Below, one piece after another: positions 8,333 through 17,462 of a stretch of 64,000 bases of DNA (positions within the stretch are counted from its first letter, which is position 1; each line of letters begins with the position of its first letter). The stretch comes from Gammaproteobacteria bacterium. GTDB lineage: Bacteria; Pseudomonadota; Gammaproteobacteria; UBA11654. The stretch lies in NCBI GenBank assembly GCA_018672815.1, contig JABHDX010000118.1, positions 7,050 to 71,049 on the forward strand. Direction: 5' to 3'. A program made the translations under genes and the position numbers. The notes under the pieces are model-generated. The model saw only the letters and a list, made by a program, of their open reading frames with translations. It did no database searches and was not told where the DNA came from.

Positions 8333-9376
8333 ATGCAAAATCCTATAAAATTAAAAAATAATATTAAAAAATGGTCCAAAGAACTTGGATTCGACGATGT
8401 AGGTATTAGTGGTATTGATATCAAAAATGATGAAGAACATCTTAAGAAATGGCTAGAAAAGAAATTCCATGGTTCAATGAATTATATGATGAAACATGGC
8501 AATAAGAGATCTAGAGCTGATCTTTTAGTGCCAGGAACAATTAGAGTCATCTCTTTGAAAATGCATTACTATTCTAGAGATAAATGCACTGCTGAAAAAT
8601 TAATCGATGATAATTCAATAGGCTATATAGCAAATTATGCTTTAGGTAAAGATTATCATAAAACTATCAAGAAAAAACTAAAGGTACTAACTACCAAAAT
8701 TAAAGACTACTCTGAACTGGAAGGACAAATTTCTTTTGTTGATTCGGCACCTGTACTTGAAAAAGCTTTTGCTAGAAATGCTGGATTAGGTTGGATTGGT
8801 AAACATACTAATTTGATTGATAAATCGAATGGATCATGGTTTTTTTTAGCTGAAATATATACCGATCTTGAACTACCAATAGACAACCCTGCAACTAACC
8901 ATTGTGGTAGTTGTAATCTGTGCATCGATGTATGCCCCACTCAAGCAATTATTGCTCCTTATCAACTTGATGCTAGAAAATGTATTTCATATCTAACTAT
9001 TGAAAATAAAGAATCAATTCCAGTACAGATGAGAAAGTCAATTGGCAATAGAATTTTTGGCTGTGATGACTGTCAGTCCTTTTGTCCTTGGAATAAGTTT
9101 TCAAAAGTAGTCATTAACTCTGACTTCAAACCAAATCCTAATTTGATGCATCAATCGCTTGAAAAATTATTCTTATGGACAGAAAAAGAATGGGATAAAA
9201 ATACAATTGGAAGCGCTTTAAGGAGATCAGGTTATCATGGTTGGTTAAGAAATATTGCAGTTGCATTGGGTAATTCAAAGACAACACCTAGTATCAAGGG
9301 AGTCTTAAAATCAAGACTCAAAGTGGAATCAGAAATGGTTCGCGAACATATAAAGTGGGCAATTGAGCAGCATTAG
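8333..9376 (+). CDS. queG: Epoxyqueuosine reductase QueG
   Basis: QueG makes the last step to queuosine in tRNA, a cobalamin-dependent reduction of epoxyqueuosine. The 347-residue sequence has the DUF1730-type N-terminal region and two [4Fe-4S] clusters, CGSCNLCIDVCPTQAI and CDDCQSFCPWNKF, plus FVDSAPVLEKAFARNAGLGWIG with the conserved Asp. The C-terminal segment resembles HEAT-like repeats. It faces away from nnr, the usual divergent arrangement, and its stop lies two bases from the convergent kinase gene. Confidence 0.96.
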   Translation: MQNPIKLKNNIKKWSKELGFDDVGISGIDIKNDEEHLKKWLEKKFHGSMNYMMKHGNKRSRADLLVPGTIRVISLKMHYYSRDKCTAEKLIDDNSIGYIANYALGKDYHKTIKKKLKVLTTKIKDYSELEGQISFVDSAPVLEKAFARNAGLGWIGKHTNLIDKSNGSWFFLAEIYTDLELPIDNPATNHCGSCNLCIDVCPTQAIIAPYQLDARKCISYLTIENKESIPVQMRKSIGNRIFGCDDCQSFCPWNKFSKVVINSDFKPNPNLMHQSLEKLFLWTEKEWDKNTIGSALRRSGYHGWLRNIAVALGNSKTTPSIKGVLKSRLKVESEMVREHIKWAIEQH

Positions 9377-9377
9377 A

Positions 9378-10046
9378 TCATCTAAGAACTGATGCTGTAT
9401 TATTGTAAAAATGGGTACCATTTTTAACGCCAGAAAGTTCTTTAAACAACATCTCAAAATGATCATTATTATGAATTGGGTCGATGCTTTCAGCATTCAC
9501 TACTAACAACGGTGAATCATCATAGTGGAAGAAAAACTTTGCATATGAATCTGCTAGATTCTCTAGATATCTTCGATCTATTAGCCCATCAACTGAAGAA
9601 GATCTCATTTTAATCCTAGAAATCAATACATCCACAGGAGCTTGTAGATATATTACTAAATCTGGATTTTGAGGCTTTATATGAAGAGATTCTTTAACTT
9701 TTTTGAATAATTCTAACTCTTCTTTTGTTAAATTCATTTCTGAAAAAATAATATCTTTATTGAATAAAAAATCTGCCACAGTAACCGATGAAAAAAGCTC
9801 TTCTTGATCTACTAATTCCAGAAGTTTTGATCTTTGAAATAAGAAAGATAATTCAGTAGGGAGTGCATTTGATTTAGGGTCTGAATAAAAATTCTGTAGA
9901 AAAGGATTATCTTCTGGCTTTTCTAGTATTAACTTACCATCAACATAATCTGATAATTTTTTAGCTAAGCTTGTTTTACCTGATCCAACAGGTCCTTCTA
10001 TCGCTATAAATTTTGATTCTAATTTTATCGGTAGAATTTCAGGCAT
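9378..10046 (-). CDS. Deoxynucleoside kinase
   Basis: The 222-residue protein begins with an IAIEGPVGSGKTSLAKKL P-loop and continues with ILEKPEDNPFLQNFY, LSFLFQRSKLLE and TVADFLFNKDIIF, the pattern of the dCK/dGK-type deoxynucleoside kinase family. Further on, VIYLQAPVDVLISRI and RSSSVDGLIDRRYLENL match the lid region. It phosphorylates deoxynucleosides in salvage; the substrate preference is not readable. In some gammaproteobacteria this gene is beside folK/panBC, but here it stands alone between queG and tRNA-Glu. Confidence 0.9.
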   Translation of the reverse strand: MPEILPIKLESKFIAIEGPVGSGKTSLAKKLSDYVDGKLILEKPEDNPFLQNFYSDPKSNALPTELSFLFQRSKLLELVDQEELFSSVTVADFLFNKDIIFSEMNLTKEELELFKKVKESLHIKPQNPDLVIYLQAPVDVLISRIKMRSSSVDGLIDRRYLENLADSYAKFFFHYDDSPLLVVNAESIDPIHNNDHFEMLFKELSGVKNGTHFYNNTASVLR

Positions 10047-10093
10047 GTTATTTATAGTATCAAAAAATTACTGATCTTTTATAATGCTTTCAA

Positions 10094-10168
10094 GCTCCCT
10101 TCGTCTAGTGGTTAGGACGCTGCCCTCTCAAGGCGGAAACAGGGGTTCAAATCCCCTAGGGAGCACCA
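10094..10168 (+). tRNA. tRNA-Glu (anticodon CUC)
   Basis: A full cloverleaf can be drawn: acceptor GCTCCCT/AGGGAGC, D-arm GTCTAGTGGTTAGGAC, anticodon stem CTGCC/GGCGG with loop CTCTCAA (anticodon CTC), T-arm GGGGTTCAAATCCCC, then ACCA, so CCA is encoded. The D-arm and T-arm follow bacterial tRNA-Glu closely. Most bacteria decode both Glu codons with a UUC tRNA, so a CUC isoacceptor is less common. Confidence 0.95.
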
Positions 10169-10235
10169 ATAAACCATTCTAAAAAATAAAGAAACTAGCT
10201 GTCTCAGTCAACTACTTATGCTAACAAGCCCTCAT

Positions 10236-11279
10236 TCATGATTCATCAAAAAGACTTGGATTCTGATCTCTAATTTCTTTAGGAATCTCAATTTCAAAAT
10301 GTTGATAGGCCTTCAAAGAAGCTGTCCTTCCTCGAGGAGTTCTAATTAAAAAGCCTCTTTGAATAAGAAATGGCTCAATAATATCCTCAACAGTTCCTCG
10401 CTCTTCTCCTATAGCTGCAGCTATTGCATCAATTCCTACTGGTCCACCGTTGAAGGTTTCTATGATTGCTAATAAAAACTTTCGATCCAATAAATCAAAT
10501 CCATTTTTATCTACATCCATTAATTGCATGGCATCTAGAGCGACTTTTTTAGTGATCTCTCCGTTTGCTCTAACCTGGGCATAATCTCTTGCTCTTCTGA
10601 GTAATCGATTTGCAATTCTAGGTGTACCTCTTGATCTAGAAGCAATTTCTTCAGCGCCTTTCTGATCGATCACAACATCTAAAATGCCAGCTGATCTAAT
10701 AACAATGCTAGTAAGTTCATTGGGATGATAAAATTCGAGTCTTTGAGAAATACCAAAACGATCTCTTAATGGCGATGTCAGCAGACCTGCTCTGGTTGTT
10801 GCACCAATCATGGTGAAAGAAGTTAAATCTAGTCTAATAGATCTTGCAGAAGGTCCTTCCCCTATAACAATATCCAATTGATAATCCTCTAATGCAGGAT
10901 ATAGTATTTCTTCTACTACAGCACTTAAACGATGTATTTCATCAACAAATAAAACATCATTTTCTTCAAGGTTAGTTAAAATAGCAGCTAGGTCTCCTGG
11001 CTTTTCAATTGCAGGTCCTGAGGTATGCTTAAGATTAACCCCAAGTTCATTAGATACAACATGAGCTAATGTAGTTTTCCCCAGACCTGGTGGCCCAAAT
11101 ATTAATAGATGATCTAAGGATTCTTTTCGTTTTTTTGCAGCTTCAATAAAAATACTGAGTTGCTCTTTAACGGGTTCTTGACCTACGTATTCAGATAACG
11201 TTTTAGGTCTTAGCATACTATCTACAGATTCTTCCCCTTCTTGTGCTTCACTTGAGGTAATATTTTCTATTTCATCCAT
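10236..11279 (-). CDS. ruvB: Holliday junction branch migration ATPase RuvB
   Basis: RuvB is the hexameric motor of the RuvABC resolvasome. The 347-residue protein shows [12 protein letters not shown], Walker [13 protein letters not shown], Walker [11 protein letters not shown], sensor [17 protein letters not shown], and the C-terminal winged helix ending [14 protein letters not shown]. Length is typical. It follows ruvA by six bases in a ruvC-ruvA-ruvB operon with yebC upstream. No LexA-type box of the kind seen before lexA was noticed in front of this operon. Confidence 0.98.
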   Translation of the reverse strand: MDEIENITSSEAQEGEESVDSMLRPKTLSEYVGQEPVKEQLSIFIEAAKKRKESLDHLLIFGPPGLGKTTLAHVVSNELGVNLKHTSGPAIEKPGDLAAILTNLEENDVLFVDEIHRLSAVVEEILYPALEDYQLDIVIGEGPSARSIRLDLTSFTMIGATTRAGLLTSPLRDRFGISQRLEFYHPNELTSIVIRSAGILDVVIDQKGAEEIASRSRGTPRIANRLLRRARDYAQVRANGEITKKVALDAMQLMDVDKNGFDLLDRKFLLAIIETFNGGPVGIDAIAAAIGEERGTVEDIIEPFLIQRGFLIRTPRGRTASLKAYQHFEIEIPKEIRDQNPSLFDES

Positions 11280-11285
11280 CAGTTA

Positions 11286-11876
11286 TCACTTATTTAAAGA
11301 TCGCAATGCCTGCTTTAAAAGATTCTCAACTGTGAGATCATCTTTGTCTATTTTGTCTAATATTTTCTTAGCTTCTGTACTTTTATAACCAAGATTAGTC
11401 AGGGCATTATGTGCCTCTCTTACTGTATTTGAGATTAGAGACTCCTTACCACTAATTTGTAAAGAATCAGAAATTTCACTAACTTTATCTTTCATTTCAA
11501 CCACTAGTCTTTCTGCAGTCTTTTTGCCAATACCTGGAAGATGAATTAATGTATCTATGTCTTCTGTCATTACTGACTTAATGAAATCATTGGTATTAAT
11601 ACCTGATAAAATTGTTAGAGCTAATTTGGGTCCTACCCCGCTTATCTTTATGAGTGCTCTAAATAAGTTTCTTTCATCTTCTGTAGCAAAACCATATAGT
11701 GTATGTTGATCTTCTCTAACAATTAGATGGGTAAGAATAGAGGTTGGCTCATTAATTGCAGGAACTTTGAAGCTAGTAGATAGTGGAATATTAACTTCAT
11801 AGCCAATTCCATTCACTTCAATAAGAACCATATTAGGTTTTTTATTTTTTACAAAGCCAGTTAAAGAACCAATCAT
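11286..11876 (-). CDS. ruvA: Holliday junction DNA helicase subunit RuvA
   Basis: RuvA is the tetrameric junction-binding subunit. The 196-residue protein has the N-terminal OB fold (MIGSLTGFV...VNGIGYEVNIP), two helix-hairpin-helix motifs (ISGVGPKLALTIL and LPGIGKKTAERLVVEM), and the short C-terminal domain III that contacts RuvB (AHNALTNLGYKSTEAKK). Its ATG shares one base with the ruvC stop, so the two are coupled. Confidence 0.98.
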   Translation of the reverse strand: MIGSLTGFVKNKKPNMVLIEVNGIGYEVNIPLSTSFKVPAINEPTSILTHLIVREDQHTLYGFATEDERNLFRALIKISGVGPKLALTILSGINTNDFIKSVMTEDIDTLIHLPGIGKKTAERLVVEMKDKVSEISDSLQISGKESLISNTVREAHNALTNLGYKSTEAKKILDKIDKDDLTVENLLKQALRSLNK

Positions 11877-12370
11877 TATTTATTATCTTTCAACATTTGA
11901 TTTACTGAATAACTATGAGCATGACAGATTGCTATTGCAAGTGCATCAGATTCATCCAGTTTTAACTCCTTATTCTTAATGCCTAAAATGATTTTGACCA
12001 TTTGCTGTACTTGTTCTTTTTCCGCTGCGCCTGTTCCAACAACGGCCTGCTTAACTTCTCTTGCTGCATATTCAAAAACAGATACATTTATTTTAAAAGT
12101 TCCACAAATAGCAGCTGCTTTAGCTTGTCCTAATTTTAGTGCGCTATCAGCATTTTTATGCATGAATACATTCTCAATTGAAATAACATTGGGCTGGTGA
12201 TGAATCACTAATTTTTCAATCTCTTGATAAATAATCCTGAGTCTTTCAGGTATATTCTTGCTTTTTGTCGAAATAATCCCACTATCGATGTATTTAGAAT
12301 GATTACCATTTGACTCTATTACTCCATATCCAGTAACCCTGGAACCAGGATCAATTCCAAAAATTTTCAC
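11876..12370 (-). CDS. ruvC: Holliday junction resolvase RuvC
   Basis: RuvC cuts Holliday junctions symmetrically. The 164-residue protein has the first catalytic Asp in FGIDPGSRVTGYG, a conserved Glu in SIENVFMHKNADSALKLGQAKAA, and the last acidic pair in DESDALAIAICHAH. All catalytic acids of the family are present. It follows yebC by 19 bases and overlaps ruvA by one base. Confidence 0.98.
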   Translation of the reverse strand: MKIFGIDPGSRVTGYGVIESNGNHSKYIDSGIISTKSKNIPERLRIIYQEIEKLVIHHQPNVISIENVFMHKNADSALKLGQAKAAAICGTFKINVSVFEYAAREVKQAVVGTGAAEKEQVQQMVKIILGIKNKELKLDESDALAIAICHAHSYSVNQMLKDNK

Positions 12371-12389
12371 TTAATGATACCTAAGATAT

Positions 12390-13136
12390 TCAATTTAATT
12401 GCTCGATAATATCATCAGAGATTTCGGCATTTGAATGAACAGCTTGAACATCATCGAGGTCTTCTAACATATCCAACAATTTAATCATTGATTGAGCATG
12501 CTTGAAATCTATTTCTACATCTGTTGATGCTCTCATTGTAACTTCAGCATGATCAATATTGATATTCTCTTTAGTAAGAACATTTTTTATATCTACAAAA
12601 TCATTGGGCAATGTCATTATTTCTATAGAGCCATCATTCATAACTTCAATATCTTCTGCACCCAGCTCAATCGCAATTTCAACGATTCTTTCCTCATCTT
12701 CGAATCCAGATATAGTAATCAAACCTGTTTGCTTAAAAAGATAAGATACAGAACCTTCAGCACCAAGATTTCCACCAAATTTTGTTAATGCATGTCTAAC
12801 TTCGGCAACAGTTCTATTTCTATTATCAGTCATACTTTCAATAAGGATTGCAACCCCTCCTGGTCCATAACCTTCATAAGTGACTTCCTCTAAATCAAAA
12901 CCATCTCCTTCACCTGATCCTTTACTAATGGCTCTTTCAATATTATCTTTTGGCATGCTTTGAGATTTTGCTTTGTCCACAGCTGTTCTTAAACGTGGGT
13001 TAGAATCCAGATCACTTCCGCCAATTCTAGCAGCTACAGTTACTTCACGAATTAGTTTCGTAAATAACTTTCCTCTTGCTTTATCTTGGCGTCCTTTTCT
13101 GTGCTGAATATTAGCCCATTTACTGTGTCCTGCCAT
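12390..13136 (-). CDS. yebC: YebC/PmpR family protein
   Basis: The 248-residue product matches the YebC/TACO1 family from end to end: MAGHSKWANIQHRKGRQD at the start, then AKSQSMPKDNIERAI, YEGYGPGGVAILIE, TDNRNRTVAEVRHA and GGNLGAEGSVSYLF. Family members bind DNA and regulate genes in some species, and more recent work links the family to relief of ribosome stalling. It heads the yebC-ruvC-ruvA-ruvB operon, a common arrangement. Confidence 0.97.
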   Translation of the reverse strand: MAGHSKWANIQHRKGRQDKARGKLFTKLIREVTVAARIGGSDLDSNPRLRTAVDKAKSQSMPKDNIERAISKGSGEGDGFDLEEVTYEGYGPGGVAILIESMTDNRNRTVAEVRHALTKFGGNLGAEGSVSYLFKQTGLITISGFEDEERIVEIAIELGAEDIEVMNDGSIEIMTLPNDFVDIKNVLTKENINIDHAEVTMRASTDVEIDFKHAQSMIKLLDMLEDLDDVQAVHSNAEISDDIIEQLN

Positions 13137-13231
13137 AACTGATACATATTTTTAAATAATTAATTTAACAATTATATGATAAATCTATAATGTTAAATAT
13201 TTAATTTGTCATAATATTACTGATAGTGAAA

Positions 13232-14131
13232 ATGAAAAAAATAATATTAATAGCTCTGATACTTCATTCAAAATTGGTATTCTCTGATGCCCTCTTTGAT
13301 TCGTTACTTACAAACCTAAACACACCATTAACTCAAATTAGCTTTATTCAAAAAAGTACCAGTAGTACGGACAATGTTGCTATTAATTACTATGAAAAAG
13401 GTAATGGCCCAAAGGTATTGGTTTTCATTCATGGCTATAGTTGCAATAGTAATTACTGGTGGGCTCAATTGGAACATTTTTCTAAAACTTTTAAGGTAAT
13501 CTCAGTAGATCTAGGTGGTCATGGTTTATCTGGCCAGAATAGGACAGACTATAATATGAGTCAATTTGGTCAAGATGTAGTAGCTGTAATGGATCATGCC
13601 AATATAAATGAAGCAATATTGATCGGTCATTCAATGGGTGGGCCTGTTGCGGTTGAAGCTGCAGTAATACTTAAAGACAGAGTGAGAGCAATTATAGGCA
13701 TAGATACACTTCATGATATTGCTAAAGAACCAGCAAGCACTTTTGTTAAATTAATGGTTGGAACAATGTTTCGTTTTTCTCAAGAGTCAGCAACAGAAAA
13801 AGCTACAGCTGGGTTCTTCATTGAAAGTACAAATAAAGACTTGAGTAATTGGATCAAAGCAGGTTCAAGAAATGCTCCTGTAGAAGCGTCTAGAGGCTCG
13901 CTTAAATCTCTACTAGGTATGGATTATCCAGAACAATTAAGCAAAATAAATATTCCAATTAAAATATTGAATTCCCTTTATTTCAGAGAAACAAAAGTGG
14001 AGAGTAACCTAAAACAGTACGAAAATTTAACTATTGAATTTAAAGAGAATGTTGGGCATTTCATTATGATGGAACAGCCTACTTCATTTAATCTCTGGTT
14101 GGAGGATACGTTAAAAGTATTGAATTATTAG
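13232..14131 (+). CDS. Exported alpha/beta hydrolase
   Basis: A signal peptide (KKIILIALILHSKLVFSDA) is followed by an alpha/beta-hydrolase fold with FIHGYSCNSNYWW (oxyanion region), VISVDLGGHGLSG, the nucleophile elbow IGHSMGGPVA, and a late His in NVGHFIMMEQP. The Ser and His of the triad are visible; the Asp is probably in IGIDT or later. The substrate is unknown. A GTG two codons upstream (13226) is an alternative start; I chose the ATG. It overlaps the convergent hydrolase gene by four bases at the stop. Confidence 0.88.
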   Translation: MKKIILIALILHSKLVFSDALFDSLLTNLNTPLTQISFIQKSTSSTDNVAINYYEKGNGPKVLVFIHGYSCNSNYWWAQLEHFSKTFKVISVDLGGHGLSGQNRTDYNMSQFGQDVVAVMDHANINEAILIGHSMGGPVAVEAAVILKDRVRAIIGIDTLHDIAKEPASTFVKLMVGTMFRFSQESATEKATAGFFIESTNKDLSNWIKAGSRNAPVEASRGSLKSLLGMDYPEQLSKINIPIKILNSLYFRETKVESNLKQYENLTIEFKENVGHFIMMEQPTSFNLWLEDTLKVLNY

Positions 14132-14748
14132 TTTAAGCTTTTAATGTAATCAATACAGGTTGAGCTATCGACAACTTCTCCATAACGTCTTGATATATCT
14201 CTTAGGTTATCTTGATGTGGTCTATCCTCAACATCTCCAACACAATCCTCGGGTACAAAAACTCTAAAACCATGCGAGAAGGCATCGATGACGGTAGCTC
14301 TAATACATCCACTCGTAACACACCCTGTAATAATGACTGTATCTACACCTTCCTTATGAAGAAAGGTAGTAAGAGGTGTTAAAAAAAACATAGAAGGAGC
14401 ATTTTTGCAAAAATTAAAATCATAATCCGGATCATAAATTCTTGAATCCATTGCTGTGCATGGATGCCCATGATAAAACTCTTCTCGTACAGCCTTTACT
14501 TTCCATAATGGCATGTCCTTGAGGCTATCATAAGCAGTGTAGCAAGAAGCAACTGGTATATTACTAGTTCTTGCTATTTCAAGTAATGTAGACGTTTTAT
14601 TGGTTGCTTTTTCAACCATTGGCATATCGCCATTTGGAAATTCAGGATCAGTAAAGGCCAATTGAAGATCAACTACTAAAATTGCCGGTTTTTTACCAAA
14701 TTCTATAGTTTCCGACGAATAACCTTTATTTTCATACTCTTTTGTCAT
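14128..14748 (-). CDS. Cysteine hydrolase, isochorismatase family
   Basis: The 206-residue sequence has the isochorismatase-like fold with the expected catalytic residues: Asp in LVVDLQLAF, a Lys in the LWKVKAVREEF region, and the nucleophilic Cys in VIITGCVTSGCIRATVIDAF. Spacing resembles the N-carbamoylsarcosine amidase/nicotinamidase branch, but the substrate cannot be fixed. It is a single gene, convergent with the exported hydrolase and preceded by a long AT-rich gap. Confidence 0.88.
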   Translation of the reverse strand: MTKEYENKGYSSETIEFGKKPAILVVDLQLAFTDPEFPNGDMPMVEKATNKTSTLLEIARTSNIPVASCYTAYDSLKDMPLWKVKAVREEFYHGHPCTAMDSRIYDPDYDFNFCKNAPSMFFLTPLTTFLHKEGVDTVIITGCVTSGCIRATVIDAFSHGFRVFVPEDCVGDVEDRPHQDNLRDISRRYGEVVDSSTCIDYIKSLN

Positions 14749-15294
14749 AATTAATACCCAAATAATCTAATCTGCATAGTTTACCCCTAGAAAGGCTAAA
14801 AACATATAGTTATTAGGATTGTTGATTATAGTAATTATGAGAATAATAAGTATTGTTATATATTGATATATTATTAATATATTGATTTAAGATTGTTCCT
14901 TATCTATATGATTATTATATTAATATTGTATATATTTTAAAGTTATATTAAAGGGATATATTGATTATTTTTTAGTTAATATTTGTTAGTAACTCACTTA
15001 ACCAGTGATTATTATTTATTCACTTGTCTTAATGGATAAATAGCTATTTATGGACAGTTAATCTAAAAATTAATGCAAATATACAAATATTTAGCAAATT
15101 TTACTTAGGTTTTTGAGTAATAATATATACATTATTAAAAATAAAGCCTCATAGGAGAATAATAAAATCAACTACCCTTCCTCGTAGATACTGTTTTATA
15201 AGGTATAAAGAGTATTTAGTGGTAAAAAGTATGATTTTTTTTACAAGCAACACATTAAATCATATATTTTATTATAAGATATTGATATATATGA
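14749..15294 (-). other. AT-rich intergenic gap of 546 bases
   Basis: No open frame of useful length or tRNA is visible here. The stretch is much richer in A and T than the already AT-rich neighbours, with long runs such as ATATATTGATATATT near 14856 and a perfect 16-base palindrome at 15036-15051. I looked for DnaA boxes (TTATCCACA) and found only poor matches. It is the longest gene-free gap in the window. Confidence 0.7.
15036..15051. repeat. Perfect 16-base palindrome
   Basis: ATAAATAGCTATTTAT is self-complementary across its full length and lies inside the AT-rich gap between the cysteine hydrolase and murF. It has no loop, so a DNA-binding dimer site is more plausible than an RNA hairpin. 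In such AT-rich sequence it could also be chance. Confidence 0.45.
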
Positions 15295-16698
15295 TTATTT
15301 TTCAATATTAATAGATAATAAGTCAACTATTTTTTCCATTTTCATACCTCGAGAGCCTTTTACTAAAATTACTGATGGTTTTTTTAGTAAATTAAGTGTT
15401 CTTTCAATAGGAAACTCCTCAGTTTTATCAAAATAATAGATAGAGTCATTTTTTTGACTTAAATTAAACTCCTCCAGTGCCTTTTTGAAGTTATCACCCT
15501 TAATAAAAATTGATTCTAGATCTTTGATTAAAGAAATCTTTTCAAGCAATCTTAAATGCTCTTTTGTAGCATCAATACCCAACTCCAACATATCTCCCAA
15601 AATAATTACCTTATTCTTAGGATAAAATTTATTAGATATTAATTCATTAATAGCAGCATGCATTGAAGCTGGGTTTGCATTATATGTATCATCTACAAAT
15701 ATATGCCTCCCTATCCTTTTAATAAAAAACCTATTGGATAATGTTCTTTGAATGGTTGATAATTTATTTAAAATTACTTCTAATTCAATGCCTATCTTTT
15801 TTGCAATCAAAAATGAAATAAGAGCATTTTTTTCATTATGTTTAGCTCCAAGGTTAATTCTATCAATGGTGTAAATTTCATCTTCCTTATTGTGAAAGCT
15901 TAAATTATATTTACCAACATCATTAATTGGGTCTGATGATGATTTCCAAAACTCCATTGATTGATTTTGATAAATAGAAACTGAAGAAGTATCTCCGCTC
16001 CACTTGTTCAATGGTTTACTAATATCCTTAAATCCAACACCATCCAATATTAATCCATCTTTCTTCAATCCATCAAAGAGTCTGGTTTTAGTTTTTATAA
16101 TATTTTCAATGCTGCCAAACACACCCACATGGCTGTTATTAATATTTGTAATTGCAATAATATCAAATTCCAAATACTCACTGATTAAATCAAAATCTCC
16201 CAAATTACGAGCACCACATTCTAGTATTAAGTACTTTGTTTCTTGCCTTAGTTTTAAAACAGTAAAAGGTATTCCAAATTCATTATTTTCATTCTTATGA
16301 GTTACAACTGCATTTTGATTCGTACACAGATGGGCCAACATTTCTTTAACTGTAGTCTTACCGTTGCTACCGGTTATAGCAACAGTTATAGGTTTAATTT
16401 GCTGTTGCTGGTACTGTGCTAGCTTTAATAATGCTATATAGCCACTATCAACTTTTATTGTATTAATATGGTCTGCATTATTATCGCTAATAACAGCTAC
16501 AGCACCTTTATTTATTGCTTCTTGACAAAAATCATTCCCATTGTACTTACTACCCTTTAAAGCAAGAAAAACGCTACCTTCAGTGGCTTTTCTTGAGTCA
16601 ACAACTATGGAAGTGAATTTTTCATTCTGACAAGATAAAGTACCTGCAACAACATCATTTAGACTTTTTAAATTATCAATATTTATCAATCGAAACAA
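15295..16698 (-). CDS. murF: UDP-N-acetylmuramoyl-tripeptide:D-Ala-D-Ala ligase MurF
   Basis: MurF adds D-Ala-D-Ala to the peptidoglycan precursor. The 467-residue protein has the N-terminal uridine-binding domain (VVDSRKATEGSVFLALKG), the ATP site AITGSNGKTTVKEML, LECGARNLGDFDLISEY, and the C-terminal domain beginning DDTYNANPASMHAAI. Mur ligase genes normally cluster in the dcw operon; here murF stands alone, 23 bases downstream of tRNA-Arg on the same strand, with an AT-rich gap behind it. Confidence 0.96.
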   Translation of the reverse strand: MFRLINIDNLKSLNDVVAGTLSCQNEKFTSIVVDSRKATEGSVFLALKGSKYNGNDFCQEAINKGAVAVISDNNADHINTIKVDSGYIALLKLAQYQQQQIKPITVAITGSNGKTTVKEMLAHLCTNQNAVVTHKNENNEFGIPFTVLKLRQETKYLILECGARNLGDFDLISEYLEFDIIAITNINNSHVGVFGSIENIIKTKTRLFDGLKKDGLILDGVGFKDISKPLNKWSGDTSSVSIYQNQSMEFWKSSSDPINDVGKYNLSFHNKEDEIYTIDRINLGAKHNEKNALISFLIAKKIGIELEVILNKLSTIQRTLSNRFFIKRIGRHIFVDDTYNANPASMHAAINELISNKFYPKNKVIILGDMLELGIDATKEHLRLLEKISLIKDLESIFIKGDNFKKALEEFNLSQKNDSIYYFDKTEEFPIERTLNLLKKPSVILVKGSRGMKMEKIVDLLSINIEK

Positions 16699-16721
16699 TA
16701 TAATTCCTTTTTTTAATTATT

Positions 16722-16798
16722 TGGTGCCCCGAAGAGGATTCGAACCTCTGACCCCCGGATTAGGAATCCGATGCTCTATCCTGCTGAGCTACCGGGGC
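16722..16798 (-). tRNA. tRNA-Arg (anticodon CCU)
   Basis: On the minus strand the acceptor GCCCCGG pairs with TCGGGGC (one G-U pair), the anticodon stem TCGGA/TCCGG carries the loop TTCCTAA (anticodon CCT), the T-loop is TTCGAAT, and ACCA follows, so CCA is encoded. It reads AGG. murF starts 23 bases downstream on the same strand. Confidence 0.95.
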
Positions 16799-16851
16799 AT
16801 TAAAAAAATTATAACATTATCATCATTCTGTATTTTTGCTATTGTTCATTT

Positions 16852-17454
16852 ATGAGTAAAAAAATACATCAACATTTATTGAATGTTAGCAAAGAACATT
16901 GTCCATCTTTAGAAAAAATTATTAAACAAAATGGAATTATAAATATTACTGTCCCTAAGAATTTAGAAATATTTGATTGCTTAGCTCAAACTGTTGTGGA
17001 ACAACAAGTATCTTATAAAGCAGCACAAGCTATCTGGAAGAATATAAAAGATGCAACACATCAAGCGAACATAAATTTAATAGACTATTTTGATGACTCA
17101 AATATTAACAAAATTAAAAATAATGGATTATCAAAAAATAAAATAAAAGCTATTTTAGGTGCAAAAAAAGCAATTCAAAACGGTGATATTTCATACAGCA
17201 TAATCTCTAATATGGATTATCCTGAGTATAAAAAAACAATCACACAACTGTGGGGATTTGGAGATTGGTCTGCTGAGATGATTGCCATTTTTTATTTAGG
17301 CAAGACTGACATATGGTCTGAGAAAGACTTGATCTTAAATCGAGGAATACATGAACTGTGTAAAAATTCTAAATTAGACCCAGATACTCTTTTGACATTG
17401 GTAAACCCTTACCAATCATATCTAGCCATGCACATCTGGAAAAATAAAGACTAG
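16852..17454 (+). CDS. DNA-3-methyladenine glycosylase, AlkA-like HhH-GPD protein
   Basis: The 200-residue protein has the HhH-GPD arrangement: a helical N-terminal part with FDCLAQTVVEQQVSYKAAQAIW, the GLSKNKIKAILGA helix, then the hairpin LWGFGDWSAEMIAI and the catalytic Asp position in WSEKDLIL. That order resembles the short AlkA-like glycosylases that remove alkylated bases. It lacks the N-terminal beta domain of E. coli AlkA, which is normal for the short form. It stands alone with its own leader after tRNA-Arg. Confidence 0.85.
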   Translation: MSKKIHQHLLNVSKEHCPSLEKIIKQNGIINITVPKNLEIFDCLAQTVVEQQVSYKAAQAIWKNIKDATHQANINLIDYFDDSNINKIKNNGLSKNKIKAILGAKKAIQNGDISYSIISNMDYPEYKKTITQLWGFGDWSAEMIAIFYLGKTDIWSEKDLILNRGIHELCKNSKLDPDTLLTLVNPYQSYLAMHIWKNKD

Positions 17455-17462
17455 ATTCATCA

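Noticed and set aside
9368..9397. Bidirectional terminator between queG and the kinase gene (CAGCAT ... ATGCTG)
   Set aside because: Stems are short, overlap the coding ends, and no T-run follows in either direction.
14749..15294. Replication origin in the AT-rich gap
   Set aside because: No DnaA boxes close to TTATCCACA, and neither dnaA, dnaN nor mnmG is nearby.
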